From positions 1-64,000 of the forward strand of contig NZ_JBFNXJ010000021.1 of assembly GCF_040812015.1 (NCBI RefSeq): DNA of 64,000 bases. The letters are read 5' to 3'. This DNA comes from Chitinivorax sp. PXF-14 (GTDB lineage Bacteria > Pseudomonadota > Gammaproteobacteria > Burkholderiales > SCOH01). Below, piece after piece: positions 18,377 to 28,371 of this stretch. The notes below the pieces were generated by a model. That model was not told the origin of the DNA. It saw only the letters and a list, made by a program, of their open reading frames with translations, and did no database searches. The first letter of the stretch is position 1, and every line of letters begins with the position of its first letter. Made by a program: the position numbers and the translations under genes.

Positions 18377-18742
18377 ATGAGCAAGACCATACTGACCGTC
18401 GACGATTCCGCCTCCATCCGTCAGATGGTGGCGTTCACCCTCAAAGCTGCCGGCTACAGCGTGGCCGAGGCCGCGGACGGGGCCGAAGGCCTGAGCAAGG
18501 CACGCACGGCCCGCTACGACCTGGTGTTGACCGATCAGAATATGCCGAAGCTCGATGGCCTGTCGCTGATCAAGTCGCTGCGTGGCCTGCCTGAGTACCG
18601 CAACACGCCGATTCTCATGCTGACGACCGAGTCGAGCGATGCCATGAAGAGCGCCGGCCGTGCCGCCGGTGCGACCGGCTGGCTGGTCAAGCCATTCGAC
18701 CCACAGAAATTGCTGGATGTGGTGAAGCGGGTGATCGGCTAA
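18377..18742 (+). CDS. cheY: CheY, single-domain chemotaxis response regulator
   Basis: The 121-residue receiver domain has the acidic pair Asp9-Asp10, the phosphoacceptor Asp53 in LTDQNMP, the Thr of MLTTESS and the conserved Lys of VKPFDP. Phosphorylated CheY normally binds the flagellar switch. It lies between the first receptor and cheA, 15 bases before the cheA start. No output domain is fused. The sequence is also typical of CheY proteins of gene clusters where CheA follows directly. Confidence 0.95.
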   Translation: MSKTILTVDDSASIRQMVAFTLKAAGYSVAEAADGAEGLSKARTARYDLVLTDQNMPKLDGLSLIKSLRGLPEYRNTPILMLTTESSDAMKSAGRAAGATGWLVKPFDPQKLLDVVKRVIG

Positions 18743-18757
18743 GGTCGGAGCGGCCCA

Positions 18758-20968
18758 ATGAGCTTCGACCTGAGCCAGTTTCATCAAGTCTTCTTCGATG
18801 AGGCGGCAGAGCACCTGGACACGATGGAGCAGTTGCTGGTTGCCATCGATATCAATGATCCCACCGCCGACGAGCTCGATTCGATCTTCCGGGCGGCGCA
18901 TTCGATCAAGGGGGGGGCTGCCACCTTCGGGTTTCACGACCTGACGGAAGTCACCCACCTGCTCGAAAACCACCTCGATCTGCTGCGCCAGGGCAAGGCC
19001 CCGCTGACAGTCCCGGTCGTGGACGTGTTCCTGCAGGCGGTCGACGGCTTGCGCCACATGCTGGCGGAACACCGGCGGGGCGGCACCAGCGACGAGGCAC
19101 AGATCGCCGAGCTGTGCCTGCAGCTCAGTGCCTTGCGGCCCAGCGCACCTGCCAGGGCGGAGCCGGACACGTCGCCCGTCAGCGCCCGCCGTGAGGGCGA
19201 GCGCGTCTTCCGCGCGACGCTGGATAGCGTTGACGAAGTGGTCTTCCATATCCTGCGTGACGACTGGGCTACACGCGGCGAGTTGCTGCGTGCCGAATTG
19301 ATACAGCGCCAGGCCACGATCGAAATCAGCACCGCCGTCGAACGCGCTGAACTCTACGAAACCCTGGAGTTGCTGCTGCCTCCCCGGTTCATCGGGCTGG
19401 AGGACATCACCCGCGATGTGGCGGGCCAGCCCGCCGTCGAAGAGGATGACGGTTTCGGCCTGTTCGTCGATAGCCCGGGCAGCCAGATCGACGCGTGGTC
19501 TGCTGGTGGGGCGGACCTGCTGGAAGAGGATGGCTTCGGGCTGTTTCTCGATGGGCCGGGTATTGCACAGGATGCGCAGGCCTGGGTCGAGGAGGACGGC
19601 TTCGGGCTGTTCGTCGAGCCGGCCGCCGCCGGGACGTTTCATGAGGAAGATGGCTTCGGGCTGTTCCACCCCCCCGTAGCTGCGGCGCCCGTGCCGGCTG
19701 TAGCGGCGACGGCAGCCCCGGCCGCCAGCGTGCCGGCCAAGCCAGCGGCGCAGCCTGGCGCGGCAGCAAGGCCGGGTAGCAAGGCGGGATCGGGCGATTC
19801 GTCGATACGGGTCAGCACCGAGAAGGTCGATCAGCTGATCGACCTGGTCGGCGAGCTGGTGATCACCCAGGCGATGCTCGCCCAGACGGCGGAGGACGAA
19901 CAGACGGTGTCGGACCCGATGCAGGCGGCCCTGACCCAGCTGGAGCGCAATCTGCGCGACCTGCAGGAGGCGGTGATGTCGATCCGCATGCTGCCGATGA
20001 GCTCGGTCTTCAGCCGCTTTCCGCGCATGGTGCGCGACGTGGCCGGGCGCATGAACAAGGCGGTCGATCTCAAGCTGATCGGCGAGCACACAGAGCTCGA
20101 CAAGGGCCTGATCGAACAGATCGCCGACCCGCTCACGCATCTCGTGCGCAACAGTATCGACCATGGCATCGAGACGCAGGAGCAGCGCCTTGCCTCGGGC
20201 AAGCCGGCAAAAGGCCAGATCACGCTGGAGGCGATGCACCAGGGCGGCAGCGTGGTGATCTCGGTCAGCGACGACGGCCAGGGCCTGCGCCGCGACAAGA
20301 TACTGGAGAAGGCCCGCGAGCGGGGCCTGGCGGTCAGCGACGGCATGTCGGACAGCGACGTCTGGCAGCTCATCTTCGCGCCGGGCTTTTCCACCGCCGA
20401 CCAGGTGACGGACATCTCCGGCCGGGGGGTCGGCATGGATGTGGTCAAGCGCAATGTCGACGACATGGGCGGGCGCATCGACGTCAGCTCGACACCGGGG
20501 TACGGCGCGCGCATGACGATACGATTGCCGCTGACGCTGGCCATCGTCGACGGCATGTCGGTCGCGGTCGGGGGCGATGTTTACATCCTGCCCATCAGCT
20601 TCATCGTCGAATCGCTGCAGCCACGCACGGAAGATATCTATTCGATCTCCGGCAAGGGGCTGGTGCTCAATGTGCGCAACGAGTACCTGCCGCTGGTGCC
20701 GCTGCATCGCATTCTTGGCCTGACGGCCGGGCCGGATCAGGCTGGCGAGCCGCTGACTGGAGAGTCCCTGGCCATCGTTGTCGAGGCCGACAGCGGCAAG
20801 GTGGCCTTGCAGGTCGACGCGCTGCTCGGGCAGCACCAGGTGGTCATCAAGAATCTCGAAACCAATTATCGCCGCGTGCCGGGCCTGTCCGGCGCAACCA
20901 TACTCGGAGATGGCCGTGTGGCCATGATACTGGACGTGACGGCCCTGGTGAGGCTGACGCAGGAGTGA
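18758..20968 (+). CDS. cheA: CheA, chemotaxis histidine kinase with repeated EEDGFGLF motifs
   Basis: This 736-residue kinase has an HPt domain with phosphoacceptor His48 in AAHSIKGG, a second globular region (about 147-217), and a linker with four acidic-aromatic motifs at residues 228-236, 256-263, 278-285 and 296-303. An Ala/Pro-rich spacer follows, then the dimerisation domain (from about 350), an HATPase with HLVRNSIDHGIE and GRGVGMDVVK, and a C-terminal CheW-like domain. A recognisable CheY-binding P2 domain is not obvious; the motif array sits where P2 is expected. The start has GGAG upstream. It autophosphorylates and passes phosphate to CheY and CheB. Confidence 0.95.
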   Translation: MSFDLSQFHQVFFDEAAEHLDTMEQLLVAIDINDPTADELDSIFRAAHSIKGGAATFGFHDLTEVTHLLENHLDLLRQGKAPLTVPVVDVFLQAVDGLRHMLAEHRRGGTSDEAQIAELCLQLSALRPSAPARAEPDTSPVSARREGERVFRATLDSVDEVVFHILRDDWATRGELLRAELIQRQATIEISTAVERAELYETLELLLPPRFIGLEDITRDVAGQPAVEEDDGFGLFVDSPGSQIDAWSAGGADLLEEDGFGLFLDGPGIAQDAQAWVEEDGFGLFVEPAAAGTFHEEDGFGLFHPPVAAAPVPAVAATAAPAASVPAKPAAQPGAAARPGSKAGSGDSSIRVSTEKVDQLIDLVGELVITQAMLAQTAEDEQTVSDPMQAALTQLERNLRDLQEAVMSIRMLPMSSVFSRFPRMVRDVAGRMNKAVDLKLIGEHTELDKGLIEQIADPLTHLVRNSIDHGIETQEQRLASGKPAKGQITLEAMHQGGSVVISVSDDGQGLRRDKILEKARERGLAVSDGMSDSDVWQLIFAPGFSTADQVTDISGRGVGMDVVKRNVDDMGGRIDVSSTPGYGARMTIRLPLTLAIVDGMSVAVGGDVYILPISFIVESLQPRTEDIYSISGKGLVLNVRNEYLPLVPLHRILGLTAGPDQAGEPLTGESLAIVVEADSGKVALQVDALLGQHQVVIKNLETNYRRVPGLSGATILGDGRVAMILDVTALVRLTQE

Positions 20969-21016
20969 CAAGCGTGCAGCAACACCCGTCCGGCACAACA
21001 TGCAGGGGAACAACAA

Positions 21017-21514
21017 ATGGAAACCAGTAACACGGCGATCGACAACGCCTCCGGCACGGAGGCCAGCCGCGAATACCTCACCTTCAGCCTGGGCAGTGAG
21101 GAATATGCCGTGGATATCCTCAAGGTGCAGGAAATCCGCGGCTACGACCGCGTCACCCATATCGCTAACAGCCCTGCCTTCATCAAGGGCGTGATCAATC
21201 TGCGCGGCGCCATCGTGCCGATCGTCGATCTGCGTATCAAGTTCGGCTTGTCCCGCGCGGAGTACGACGCCTTCACCGTGGTCATCATCCTCAACATATC
21301 GCGGCGCATCGTCGGTGTCGTCGTCGATACCGTTTCTGATGTCGTGCTGCTGGCGCAGGAGCAGATTCGCCCGGCGCCGGAGTTCGGTGCCATCCTCAAC
21401 ACACGGTACATCCGCGGGCTGGCGACACTCGACGACAGGATGATCATCGTCACCGATATCGAAACACTGATGACCAGCGAGGAAATGGGCCTGGTCGAGC
21501 AGTATGTCAACTGA
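21017..21514 (+). CDS. cheW: CheW, receptor-kinase coupling protein
   Basis: The 165-residue protein is a single CheW domain with the typical [25 protein letters not shown] segment in its first 40 residues and the [13 protein letters not shown] motif near residue 57. CheW links receptor tips to the CheA C-terminal domain. It has an AGGGGA ribosome-binding site and lies 48 bases after cheA and 20 bases before the second receptor. It has a slightly extended N-terminus rich in Ser and Thr. Confidence 0.95.
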   Translation: METSNTAIDNASGTEASREYLTFSLGSEEYAVDILKVQEIRGYDRVTHIANSPAFIKGVINLRGAIVPIVDLRIKFGLSRAEYDAFTVVIILNISRRIVGVVVDTVSDVVLLAQEQIRPAPEFGAILNTRYIRGLATLDDRMIIVTDIETLMTSEEMGLVEQYVN

Positions 21515-21534
21515 GCAGTGATTAAGGGATTGCA

Positions 21535-23880
21535 ATGCGAATCAACAGCCTGAAGACGCGCCTGATGCTGCTGGTCGGGGTGACCACGGCGATCATCGTC
21601 GCGATGGGCATCGTCAATGTACGTAGTGTCGGCTCGCTCGTGCGCAGCCAGAACGAGCTGGCCGGCAGCTTTACCGCGGTCAAGGCGCACATCCTGATGG
21701 ACATGATCCATGACGGCATGCGTGCCGACGTGCTCGAAGCGGTGATCAATGTCCGCAGCGGGCATCCGGAGCGCCTGGCGGAAGTCCGCTCGGCGATGGA
21801 CGAGCATCGTGCTGTGCTGCACGAGAATATTGCCGCGCTCGAACGCGTCGACTTGCCGCCAGCCTTGCGCGACAAGGTATTGCAGACCAAGGCTGCGTTT
21901 GCCGTGTACGAGGCAGAGGCGGTCGGCACCGTTGCCAAACTGGAGTCCGACCCGAAGGGCGTCGAGGCCAGCCTTGCCGAGTTCAACCGGCAGTTCAAGG
22001 CCATGGAGAAACAGCAGGATGAATTCACCCAGCAGCTGAGCGCATGGAAGGGGCGCATCAGCCAGCAGGCGGAAGAGACCGCCGTCAGCGAGCGCACCGA
22101 AACCACGATCCTGGTGGTGGCGGGTATCCTGATCGGCCTGGTTTCCGGTGGGCTGATCGCGCTGGGCATCAGCCGCGCCATCAGCGCCACCGTGGCCATG
22201 GTCAGCCGGATTCGCGACAGCCAGGACTATACCCGCCGTCTATCCGGCCTGAGCGGTGAGTTCGCGGTGCTGGCGGGCGCCTTCAACGGCATTCTCGACG
22301 ACATCCAGGCCAAGCAGAACCAGCTCACCGAGCAGCGCGACGAGAACCTGCGCATCCGCCTCGCGTTGGACAAGGTGTCGGCGAACGTGCGCATTGCGGA
22401 CGACAATGGCCTCGTCATCTACGCCAACGAGGCGCTGAAGCACACGCTGTTCCGTATCGAATCGGCGATTCAGAAGCGGCAGCCCGCGTTCCGCGCCAGC
22501 GGTTTCGTCGGCATGAATATCGGCCTGCTCTACGACAACCCGGCGCAGGCCGTCGAAAGCCTCAAGCAGCTGACGACGCAGCGTGAAGCGATGCTGGAGA
22601 TCGGCGAACGCCAGTTCCAGATCATCACCACGCCAGTCATCACCCAGGGCGGCACGCGCATGGGCTCGATCAGCGAGTGGCGTGACCTGACCGACCAGCT
22701 GCGCAGCCAGGAAGAGCTGACACGGGTGGTGCAGGCCGTGGTCAACGGCGACATCGGCCAGCGGGTCGACCTGACCGGCAAGGAGGGCTTCTACCTGCAG
22801 ACAGCCGAAGGCCTGAACAGCATGCTCGACGCGATCACCGGCCTGCTTGGCGAATTGGGCCGCACGTTGAGTGCGCTTGCTGCGGGCGACCTGACGCAGA
22901 CCATGAATACCCAGTGCCAGGGCGATCTGGCGGTGATCCAGCATGATGCCAACGAGTGTATCGAGCACCTGCGGGAGATCGTGACGCAGATCAAATCGTC
23001 GGCGGATACGATCAACACCGCGGCAGGCGAGATTGCTGCCGGCAACTCCGACCTGTCGGGCCGGACCGAGGAACAGGCCTCGAGCCTGGAGCAGACGGCC
23101 GCCAGCATGGAACAGCTGACCGGCACGGTGAAACAGAATGCCGACAACGCCCGTCAGGCGAGCCAGCTGGCCAGCAGCGCCTCCGACATCGCGCAGCGCG
23201 GCGGCGAGATGGTGGCCCGCGTCGTCACCACCATGTCGAGCATCTCCGACAGCTCGAAGAAGATCGCCGACATCATCGGCGTGATCGACGGCATCGCCTT
23301 CCAGACCAACATCCTGGCGCTGAACGCCGCGGTGGAAGCGGCACGCGCCGGCGAGCAGGGGCGCGGCTTCGCGGTGGTGGCAAGCGAAGTGCGCAGCCTG
23401 GCGCAGCGCAGCGCCGCAGCGGCGAAGGAAATCAAGGAACTGATCCAGGACTCGGTGTCGCGCGTCAACGACGGCCACGAACTGGTGGTGGAAGCGGGGG
23501 GCACGATGACCGACATCGTCGGCGCGGTGCAGCGGGTACGCGACATCATCAACGAGATTGCACACGCATCGAGTGAACAAAGCGACGGCATCGACCAGGT
23601 CGGCCGCGCGATCACGCAGATGGACGAAGTGACGCAGCAGAACGCCGCACTGGTGGAACAGGCCGCGGCGAGCGCGGAAAGTCTCGAAGACCAGGCCCGC
23701 AGCCTGGTCGGGGCGGTCGCCATGTTCAAGCTGGGCGAAGAGGGCACGTTGCCGCTGCTGCAGCCGCCGGCCAAGCAGGGCCGGGCGCGGGCGGTGGCCA
23801 AGGCGTCGCCTGCGAAGGCGCCGGCGCGCCTGCCAAAGCGTGTTGCCTCGTCCGACGACGGGGATTGGGAAGAGTTCTGA
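21535..23880 (+). CDS. Methyl-accepting chemotaxis protein with internal PAS domain and DWEEF tail
   Basis: This 781-residue receptor has a first membrane segment (about residues 9-28), a four-helix-bundle periplasmic domain, a second membrane segment (about 186-205), HAMP, a PAS-like domain (about 270-400), a second HAMP-like stretch and a long MCP signalling domain. The signalling tip contains [21 protein letters not shown]. It ends with a flexible Ala/Pro/Lys linker and DWEEF, which fits the xWxxF pentapeptide that tethers CheR. Its last third is nearly identical in DNA to the next gene. The ribosome-binding site AAGGGA precedes the start. Confidence 0.93.
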   Translation: MRINSLKTRLMLLVGVTTAIIVAMGIVNVRSVGSLVRSQNELAGSFTAVKAHILMDMIHDGMRADVLEAVINVRSGHPERLAEVRSAMDEHRAVLHENIAALERVDLPPALRDKVLQTKAAFAVYEAEAVGTVAKLESDPKGVEASLAEFNRQFKAMEKQQDEFTQQLSAWKGRISQQAEETAVSERTETTILVVAGILIGLVSGGLIALGISRAISATVAMVSRIRDSQDYTRRLSGLSGEFAVLAGAFNGILDDIQAKQNQLTEQRDENLRIRLALDKVSANVRIADDNGLVIYANEALKHTLFRIESAIQKRQPAFRASGFVGMNIGLLYDNPAQAVESLKQLTTQREAMLEIGERQFQIITTPVITQGGTRMGSISEWRDLTDQLRSQEELTRVVQAVVNGDIGQRVDLTGKEGFYLQTAEGLNSMLDAITGLLGELGRTLSALAAGDLTQTMNTQCQGDLAVIQHDANECIEHLREIVTQIKSSADTINTAAGEIAAGNSDLSGRTEEQASSLEQTAASMEQLTGTVKQNADNARQASQLASSASDIAQRGGEMVARVVTTMSSISDSSKKIADIIGVIDGIAFQTNILALNAAVEAARAGEQGRGFAVVASEVRSLAQRSAAAAKEIKELIQDSVSRVNDGHELVVEAGGTMTDIVGAVQRVRDIINEIAHASSEQSDGIDQVGRAITQMDEVTQQNAALVEQAAASAESLEDQARSLVGAVAMFKLGEEGTLPLLQPPAKQGRARAVAKASPAKAPARLPKRVASSDDGDWEEF
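22961..23838 (+). repeat. Direct repeat, copy 1: MCP signalling module of 878 bases
   Basis: This segment of the second receptor gene matches 25949-26826 of the next gene at an offset of 2988 bases. Reading both copies side by side I found three differences (GCT/GCC and AAA/AAG silent changes, and GAA/GAT giving Glu/Asp). The flanking coding sequence on both sides is much more diverged. Confidence 0.92.
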
Positions 23881-23902
23881 TTGTTCAAACGGCCCCGTAA
23901 GA

Positions 23903-23918
23903 CCCGCCAGGTGGCGGG
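23903..23918 (+). terminator. Short GC hairpin between the two large receptor genes
   Basis: CCCGCC and GGCGGG are separated by AGGT in the 150-base gap between the two large receptors. There is no U-tract, so complete termination is unlikely. It could stabilise the upstream mRNA end or weaken readthrough to the next receptor. Confidence 0.3.
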
Positions 23919-24030
23919 CCCTACAGGGTGACTTCAAGCAGGTTAATCGTTCAGCGGTCGCCGCCCCGGCATTGACAAGGCAGAGCAAGAAACACCGGGG
24001 ATCAGCGGCAACCGCCAGCCAGGGGGTGCT

Positions 24031-26868
24031 ATGCGGGTCAACATGCCAGTAACGCAGACTGAGGTACCGCTGCGTGACAATACGATGATCGTGTCACGGA
24101 CCGATCTGAAAGGGCGCATCACCTATATCAACCGCGATTTCGTCGAGATCAGCGGGTTCTCCGAACAAGAGCTGATCGGCGAGCCGCACAACATCGTGCG
24201 CCACCCGGACATGCCGCCCGAGGCCTACCTGGACCTGTGGAACACCCTCAAGGCTGGCCGGCCATGGACCGGCATGGTCAAGAACCGCTGCAAGAACGGC
24301 GACTATTACTGGGTGGTGGCCAATGCCACGCCGCTGTTCGAAGGCGGGCAGGTGGTCGGCTACATGTCGGTGCGCGTGAAGCCGACACGCGAGCAGGTGA
24401 GCGCGGCGGAAGAAGCCTACCGCCTGTTCCGCGAAAAGCGCGCGTCGGGCATGGCCATCCTGCATGGGCAGGTAGTGCTGCGGCGCCGGGCCTGGCTCAG
24501 AAAGATTGCCGACTCGGGGCTCAGCAAGCGCCTCTCAGCCGGCCTGGGGGCGCTCCTGGTATTGCTGCTGCTGGTTGGCGGGCTTGGGCTCTACAACATG
24601 AAGCGCAGCAACGAGCTCAGCGAGCAGCTTTACGATGGACGGGTCACCGGGCTCGCCAACCTGCTCTCGATGCAGAACGACATCGGCCTGGCGCGCCTGC
24701 AACTGGTGGCCGAGGCTGGCAGAAGCCTGCAAGCGTTGCGCAGCAAGAGCGCGCAGGCACCGGCCGACGTGACGGCTGCCGTTGCGCACCTCGACGGCGC
24801 TGACAAGACGCTGCAGGCCTACCGCGCGAAGATCGGCGAGAGCCGCCACAAGGCCCTGGTGGAGGACGTGGCCAAAGCCCAGTCCGCATTGTTGTCGCTT
24901 GGCCTGCGCCCGCTGGCCGCGGGGATTCAGACAAGGCAGGAGGCCCTGTTGCAGCAAGCGCTGACCCAGTTGCCGCCGCTCAGCGACAAGCTGGCCAAGG
25001 CGCTCGATACCCTGCGTAACTACGAGACCGAAGCCGGCAAGGCGCAGCTTGCCGACATGCGCCAGGTTGCCTCCACCGCCTGGGCCGAGCTGGCCATCGG
25101 TGTGGTGTTGTTTCTGGTGATTGCCGCGCTGTTCTCCGTGTGGCTGTTGCGTTCGTCCGTCAGGCCGCTGCAGGACGTGATCTCGCTGTTCCGCGAGCTG
25201 GCCTCGGGGAATTTCCGCAACACGATCGATATCTCCCGCAACGACGAGACCGGCCGCGTGATGCAGGGCCTGCAGAGCCTGCAGGTGCGCCTGGGCTTCG
25301 AGGTGGCCGAGACACGGCGCGTCTCCGAGGAGAGCACGCGCGTACGCGTCGGCCTCGACAATGTGACGACCAACGTGATGATTGCGGATTCGCAATACAA
25401 CATCATCTATATGAACAAGGCCCTGGTGCAGATGATGACCAAGGCCGAGACCGACATTCGCAAGTCGCTGCCCAATTTCAGCGTGGCCACGCTGCTGGGC
25501 GCCAATATCGATGTGTTCCACAAGAACCCCAGCCACCAGCGCGGCCTGCTCGACAGGCTGACCACGACCTACCGCTCGAAGGTCCAGCTGGGCGGGCACA
25601 CCTTCATGCTGACGGTGACGCCGGTGATCAACGATCGGCAAGAGCGCCTCGGCACTGCGGTCGAGTGGGCGGACCTGACCGACGAGCTGCTGATCGAGAG
25701 CGAAGTGGAACAGATCGTCGAGAAGGCCGCACGTGGACACCTGAGCGACCGCATCAAGCTGGAGGGCAAGGAAGGCTTCGTGCGCAATGTCAGCGTCGAC
25801 TTCAACATGCTGCTCGATCGCATGGCGCAGGGCTTCGGTGATCTTGGCAAAGTATTGTCGGCGCTCGCCACGGGGGACCTGCGCAGCACCATCGAATCGC
25901 AGTACGAAGGCGAGCTGGCCACCATCTGCACGGACGCCAATGCCTGCGTCGAGCACCTGCGGGAGATCGTGACGCAGATCAAATCGTCGGCGGATACGAT
26001 CAACACCGCGGCAGGCGAGATTGCCGCCGGCAACTCCGACCTGTCGGGCCGGACCGAGGAACAGGCCTCGAGCCTGGAGCAGACGGCCGCCAGCATGGAA
26101 CAGCTGACCGGCACGGTGAAGCAGAATGCCGACAACGCCCGTCAGGCGAGCCAGCTGGCCAGCAGCGCCTCCGACATCGCGCAGCGCGGCGGCGAGATGG
26201 TGGCCCGCGTCGTCACCACCATGTCGAGCATCTCCGACAGCTCGAAGAAGATCGCCGACATCATCGGCGTGATCGACGGCATCGCCTTCCAGACCAACAT
26301 CCTGGCGCTGAACGCCGCGGTGGAAGCGGCACGCGCCGGCGAGCAGGGGCGCGGCTTCGCGGTGGTGGCAAGCGAAGTGCGCAGCCTGGCGCAGCGCAGC
26401 GCCGCAGCGGCGAAGGAAATCAAGGAACTGATCCAGGACTCGGTGTCGCGCGTCAACGACGGCCACGAACTGGTGGTGGAAGCGGGGGGCACGATGACCG
26501 ACATCGTCGGCGCGGTGCAGCGGGTACGCGACATCATCAACGAGATTGCACACGCATCGAGTGAACAAAGCGACGGCATCGACCAGGTCGGCCGCGCGAT
26601 CACGCAGATGGACGAAGTGACGCAGCAGAACGCCGCACTGGTGGAACAGGCCGCGGCGAGCGCGGAAAGTCTCGAAGACCAGGCCCGCAGCCTGGTCGGG
26701 GCGGTCGCCATGTTCAAGCTGGGCGATGAGGGCACGTTGCCGCTGCTGCAGCCGCCGGCCAAGCAGGGCCGGGCGCGGGCGGTGGCCAAGGCGTCGCCTG
26801 CGAAGGCGCCGGCGCGCCTGCCAAAGGCCGTGCCACCAACGGACGACGGTGACTGGGAGGAATTCTGA
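24031..26868 (+). CDS. Aer-like methyl-accepting chemotaxis protein with two PAS domains
   Basis: The 945-residue receptor starts with a cytosolic PAS domain (about residues 15-120) that closely resembles the FAD-binding PAS of the redox sensor Aer, including [11 protein letters not shown] and NGDYYWV. It then has a membrane segment (about 170-190), a periplasmic helical domain, a second membrane segment (about 352-372), HAMP, a second PAS-like domain, a HAMP-like stretch and the MCP domain. It ends in DWEEF. AGGGGG precedes the start. It likely reports redox or oxygen status plus an external signal. Its signalling module duplicates that of the previous gene. Confidence 0.93.
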   Translation: MRVNMPVTQTEVPLRDNTMIVSRTDLKGRITYINRDFVEISGFSEQELIGEPHNIVRHPDMPPEAYLDLWNTLKAGRPWTGMVKNRCKNGDYYWVVANATPLFEGGQVVGYMSVRVKPTREQVSAAEEAYRLFREKRASGMAILHGQVVLRRRAWLRKIADSGLSKRLSAGLGALLVLLLLVGGLGLYNMKRSNELSEQLYDGRVTGLANLLSMQNDIGLARLQLVAEAGRSLQALRSKSAQAPADVTAAVAHLDGADKTLQAYRAKIGESRHKALVEDVAKAQSALLSLGLRPLAAGIQTRQEALLQQALTQLPPLSDKLAKALDTLRNYETEAGKAQLADMRQVASTAWAELAIGVVLFLVIAALFSVWLLRSSVRPLQDVISLFRELASGNFRNTIDISRNDETGRVMQGLQSLQVRLGFEVAETRRVSEESTRVRVGLDNVTTNVMIADSQYNIIYMNKALVQMMTKAETDIRKSLPNFSVATLLGANIDVFHKNPSHQRGLLDRLTTTYRSKVQLGGHTFMLTVTPVINDRQERLGTAVEWADLTDELLIESEVEQIVEKAARGHLSDRIKLEGKEGFVRNVSVDFNMLLDRMAQGFGDLGKVLSALATGDLRSTIESQYEGELATICTDANACVEHLREIVTQIKSSADTINTAAGEIAAGNSDLSGRTEEQASSLEQTAASMEQLTGTVKQNADNARQASQLASSASDIAQRGGEMVARVVTTMSSISDSSKKIADIIGVIDGIAFQTNILALNAAVEAARAGEQGRGFAVVASEVRSLAQRSAAAAKEIKELIQDSVSRVNDGHELVVEAGGTMTDIVGAVQRVRDIINEIAHASSEQSDGIDQVGRAITQMDEVTQQNAALVEQAAASAESLEDQARSLVGAVAMFKLGDEGTLPLLQPPAKQGRARAVAKASPAKAPARLPKAVPPTDDGDWEEF
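25949..26826 (+). repeat. Direct repeat, copy 2: MCP signalling module of 878 bases
   Basis: This is the second copy of the near-identical module described at 22961-23838, starting just after the second HAMP-like region and ending within the Pro/Ala/Lys linker before DWEEF. Identity even at third codon positions points to recent gene conversion or duplication rather than selection on protein alone. Confidence 0.92.
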
Positions 26869-26873
26869 GCCGG

Positions 26874-27749
26874 ATGCCCGCAGCGGGGCGCGAGCTTGGC
26901 GCCGGCCGCGAATTTGCCTACACCGAGCAGGATTTCGAGCGCGTGCGCGGGATGATCTATGCCAGGGCAGGGATCCGCCTCGAAGCGTCCAAGTTCAACA
27001 TGGTGTACAGCCGGCTGTCGCGGCGCCTGCGGGCGCTGTCGCTCAGCAGCTTCCGGGCCTATCTGGATTTGCTGGACGCGGATGACGCGCAGGAGTGGCA
27101 GCCTTTTACCAACGCCCTGACGACCAACCTGACGTCGTTCTTCAGGGAGCCGCACCATTTCGAGGTGATGGAACGATATCTGGCCGAGCACGGCCGGCGT
27201 GGCGCGAAATTCCGCATCTGGAGCGCTGCGTGTTCGACCGGCGAGGAAGCCTATTCGATTGCGATGCGTGTCGTTGAACATTTCAACAGCTGGACGCCGC
27301 CGGTGCAGATCATCGCCAGCGACCTCGACACGACTTGCCTAGACACCGCGGCCGCCGGCGTCTATCCCCTGGCGCGGCTGGAAAACCTGCCGCCGGCGCA
27401 GCTCAAGCGCTTTTTCATGCGCGGGCGCGGGGCTAACGAGGGCAAGGCGAGGGTTCGGCAGGATGTGCGCAGGCTGGTCGAGTTCCAGCAGCTCAACTTG
27501 CTGTCGAACGCCTACCCGGTCGAGGGCGTATTCGACATCATTTTTTGTCGCAACGTGATGATCTATTTTGACAAAGTAACCCAGCGCAAGGTGGTGGAGC
27601 GGCTTGCCGCCCGGCTGCGCCCGGACGGGCTGTATTTCGCCGGGCACTCGGAAAGCCTGCTGCATGTTTCGGATACCCTGAAGCTGGTCGGGCAAACGGT
27701 CTATGCGCACGCAGAACAGGCCGAGCACATGAAACGGATCTATCGATGA
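26874..27749 (+). CDS. cheR: CheR, receptor glutamate methyltransferase
   Basis: The 291-residue protein has the small N-terminal helical domain of CheR and a SAM-binding domain with TTNLTSFFREPHHF (residues 83-96), SAACSTGEE (117-125) and CRNVMIYFD. It methylates receptor glutamates for adaptation. The gene follows directly after two receptors that end in DWEEF, the expected docking peptide. The GGAGG that encodes part of that peptide may also serve as its ribosome-binding site. Its stop overlaps the cheD start by four bases (ATGA). Confidence 0.95.
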   Translation: MPAAGRELGAGREFAYTEQDFERVRGMIYARAGIRLEASKFNMVYSRLSRRLRALSLSSFRAYLDLLDADDAQEWQPFTNALTTNLTSFFREPHHFEVMERYLAEHGRRGAKFRIWSAACSTGEEAYSIAMRVVEHFNSWTPPVQIIASDLDTTCLDTAAAGVYPLARLENLPPAQLKRFFMRGRGANEGKARVRQDVRRLVEFQQLNLLSNAYPVEGVFDIIFCRNVMIYFDKVTQRKVVERLAARLRPDGLYFAGHSESLLHVSDTLKLVGQTVYAHAEQAEHMKRIYR

Positions 27750-28369
27750 CTTCGCCACAAAAGGGCTATGAAGAGCTGCTCGCGCCCACGATCTATTTCG
27801 ATCGCAATTTCGAGTGCGAGGCCGCCAAGATCCTGCCTGGCGAATACTATGTGACCGGGCGCGAGATGGTGCTGGTCACGGTGCTGGGCTCGTGCGTCTC
27901 GGCCTGCATCCGCGACAAGGTCAGCGGCATCGGCGGCATGAACCATTTCATGCTGCCCGAAGGCGCTGCGGGCGACATGGGCAATCCACTGGCCGCCTCG
28001 GCGCGCTACGGCAGCTATGCCATGGAGGTGCTGATCAACCAGCTGCTGAAGCTCGGTGCGAAGCGGCCGAACCTCGAGGCCAAGGTGTTCGGCGGCGGCA
28101 ATGTGCTGCGCGGCTTCACCGTGGCCAATGTCGGCGAGCGCAATGCGCGCTTCGTGCTGAACTACCTCGGCTTCGAGCGGATCCCCGTGGTGGCCAAGGA
28201 CCTGATGGACATCTACCCGCGCAAGATCTATTTCTTCCCCGGCACGGGGCGCGTGCTGGTGAAGAAGCTCAAGAACGTGCACAACGACACCATCGTCGCG
28301 CGCGAGAAGGAATACGGGCAACGGCTCCAGTATTCGTCGCTCGAAGGCGATGTCGAGTTGTTCAGCTAG
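27746..28369 (+). CDS. cheD: CheD, receptor glutamine deamidase
   Basis: The 207-residue protein has the CheD catalytic Cys50 in [11 protein letters not shown] and His67 in GGMNHFMLP, with FGGGNVL further on. CheD deamidates receptor glutamines and in some species interacts with CheC, which is not present here. It is longer than many CheD proteins because of a C-terminal extension ending EGDVELFS, an acidic-aromatic tail similar to the SIELF end of the first receptor. It overlaps cheR by four bases and is followed by cheB after two bases. Confidence 0.95.
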   Translation: MTSPQKGYEELLAPTIYFDRNFECEAAKILPGEYYVTGREMVLVTVLGSCVSACIRDKVSGIGGMNHFMLPEGAAGDMGNPLAASARYGSYAMEVLINQLLKLGAKRPNLEAKVFGGGNVLRGFTVANVGERNARFVLNYLGFERIPVVAKDLMDIYPRKIYFFPGTGRVLVKKLKNVHNDTIVAREKEYGQRLQYSSLEGDVELFS

Positions 28370-28371
28370 GC

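Noticed and set aside
17261-21535. 1424-codon minus-strand open frame opposite the chemotaxis genes
   Set aside because: It lies fully antisense to receptor, cheY, cheA and cheW, has no recognisable domain, and its length is explained by GC-rich codon bias.
23881-24030. Riboswitch or complete terminator between the two large receptors
   Set aside because: Only one short hairpin without a U-tract is present and no conserved riboswitch motif could be recognised.
24535-26568. 677-codon minus-strand open frame opposite the Aer-like receptor
   Set aside because: It is an antisense shadow; part of it reappears opposite the other receptor because of the 878-base repeat, which only mimics conservation.
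27814-28371. N-terminal extension of CheB through cheD
   Set aside because: The added 186 residues are Arg/Ala-rich out-of-frame cheD sequence; CheB family proteins start at the receiver domain, as at 28372.
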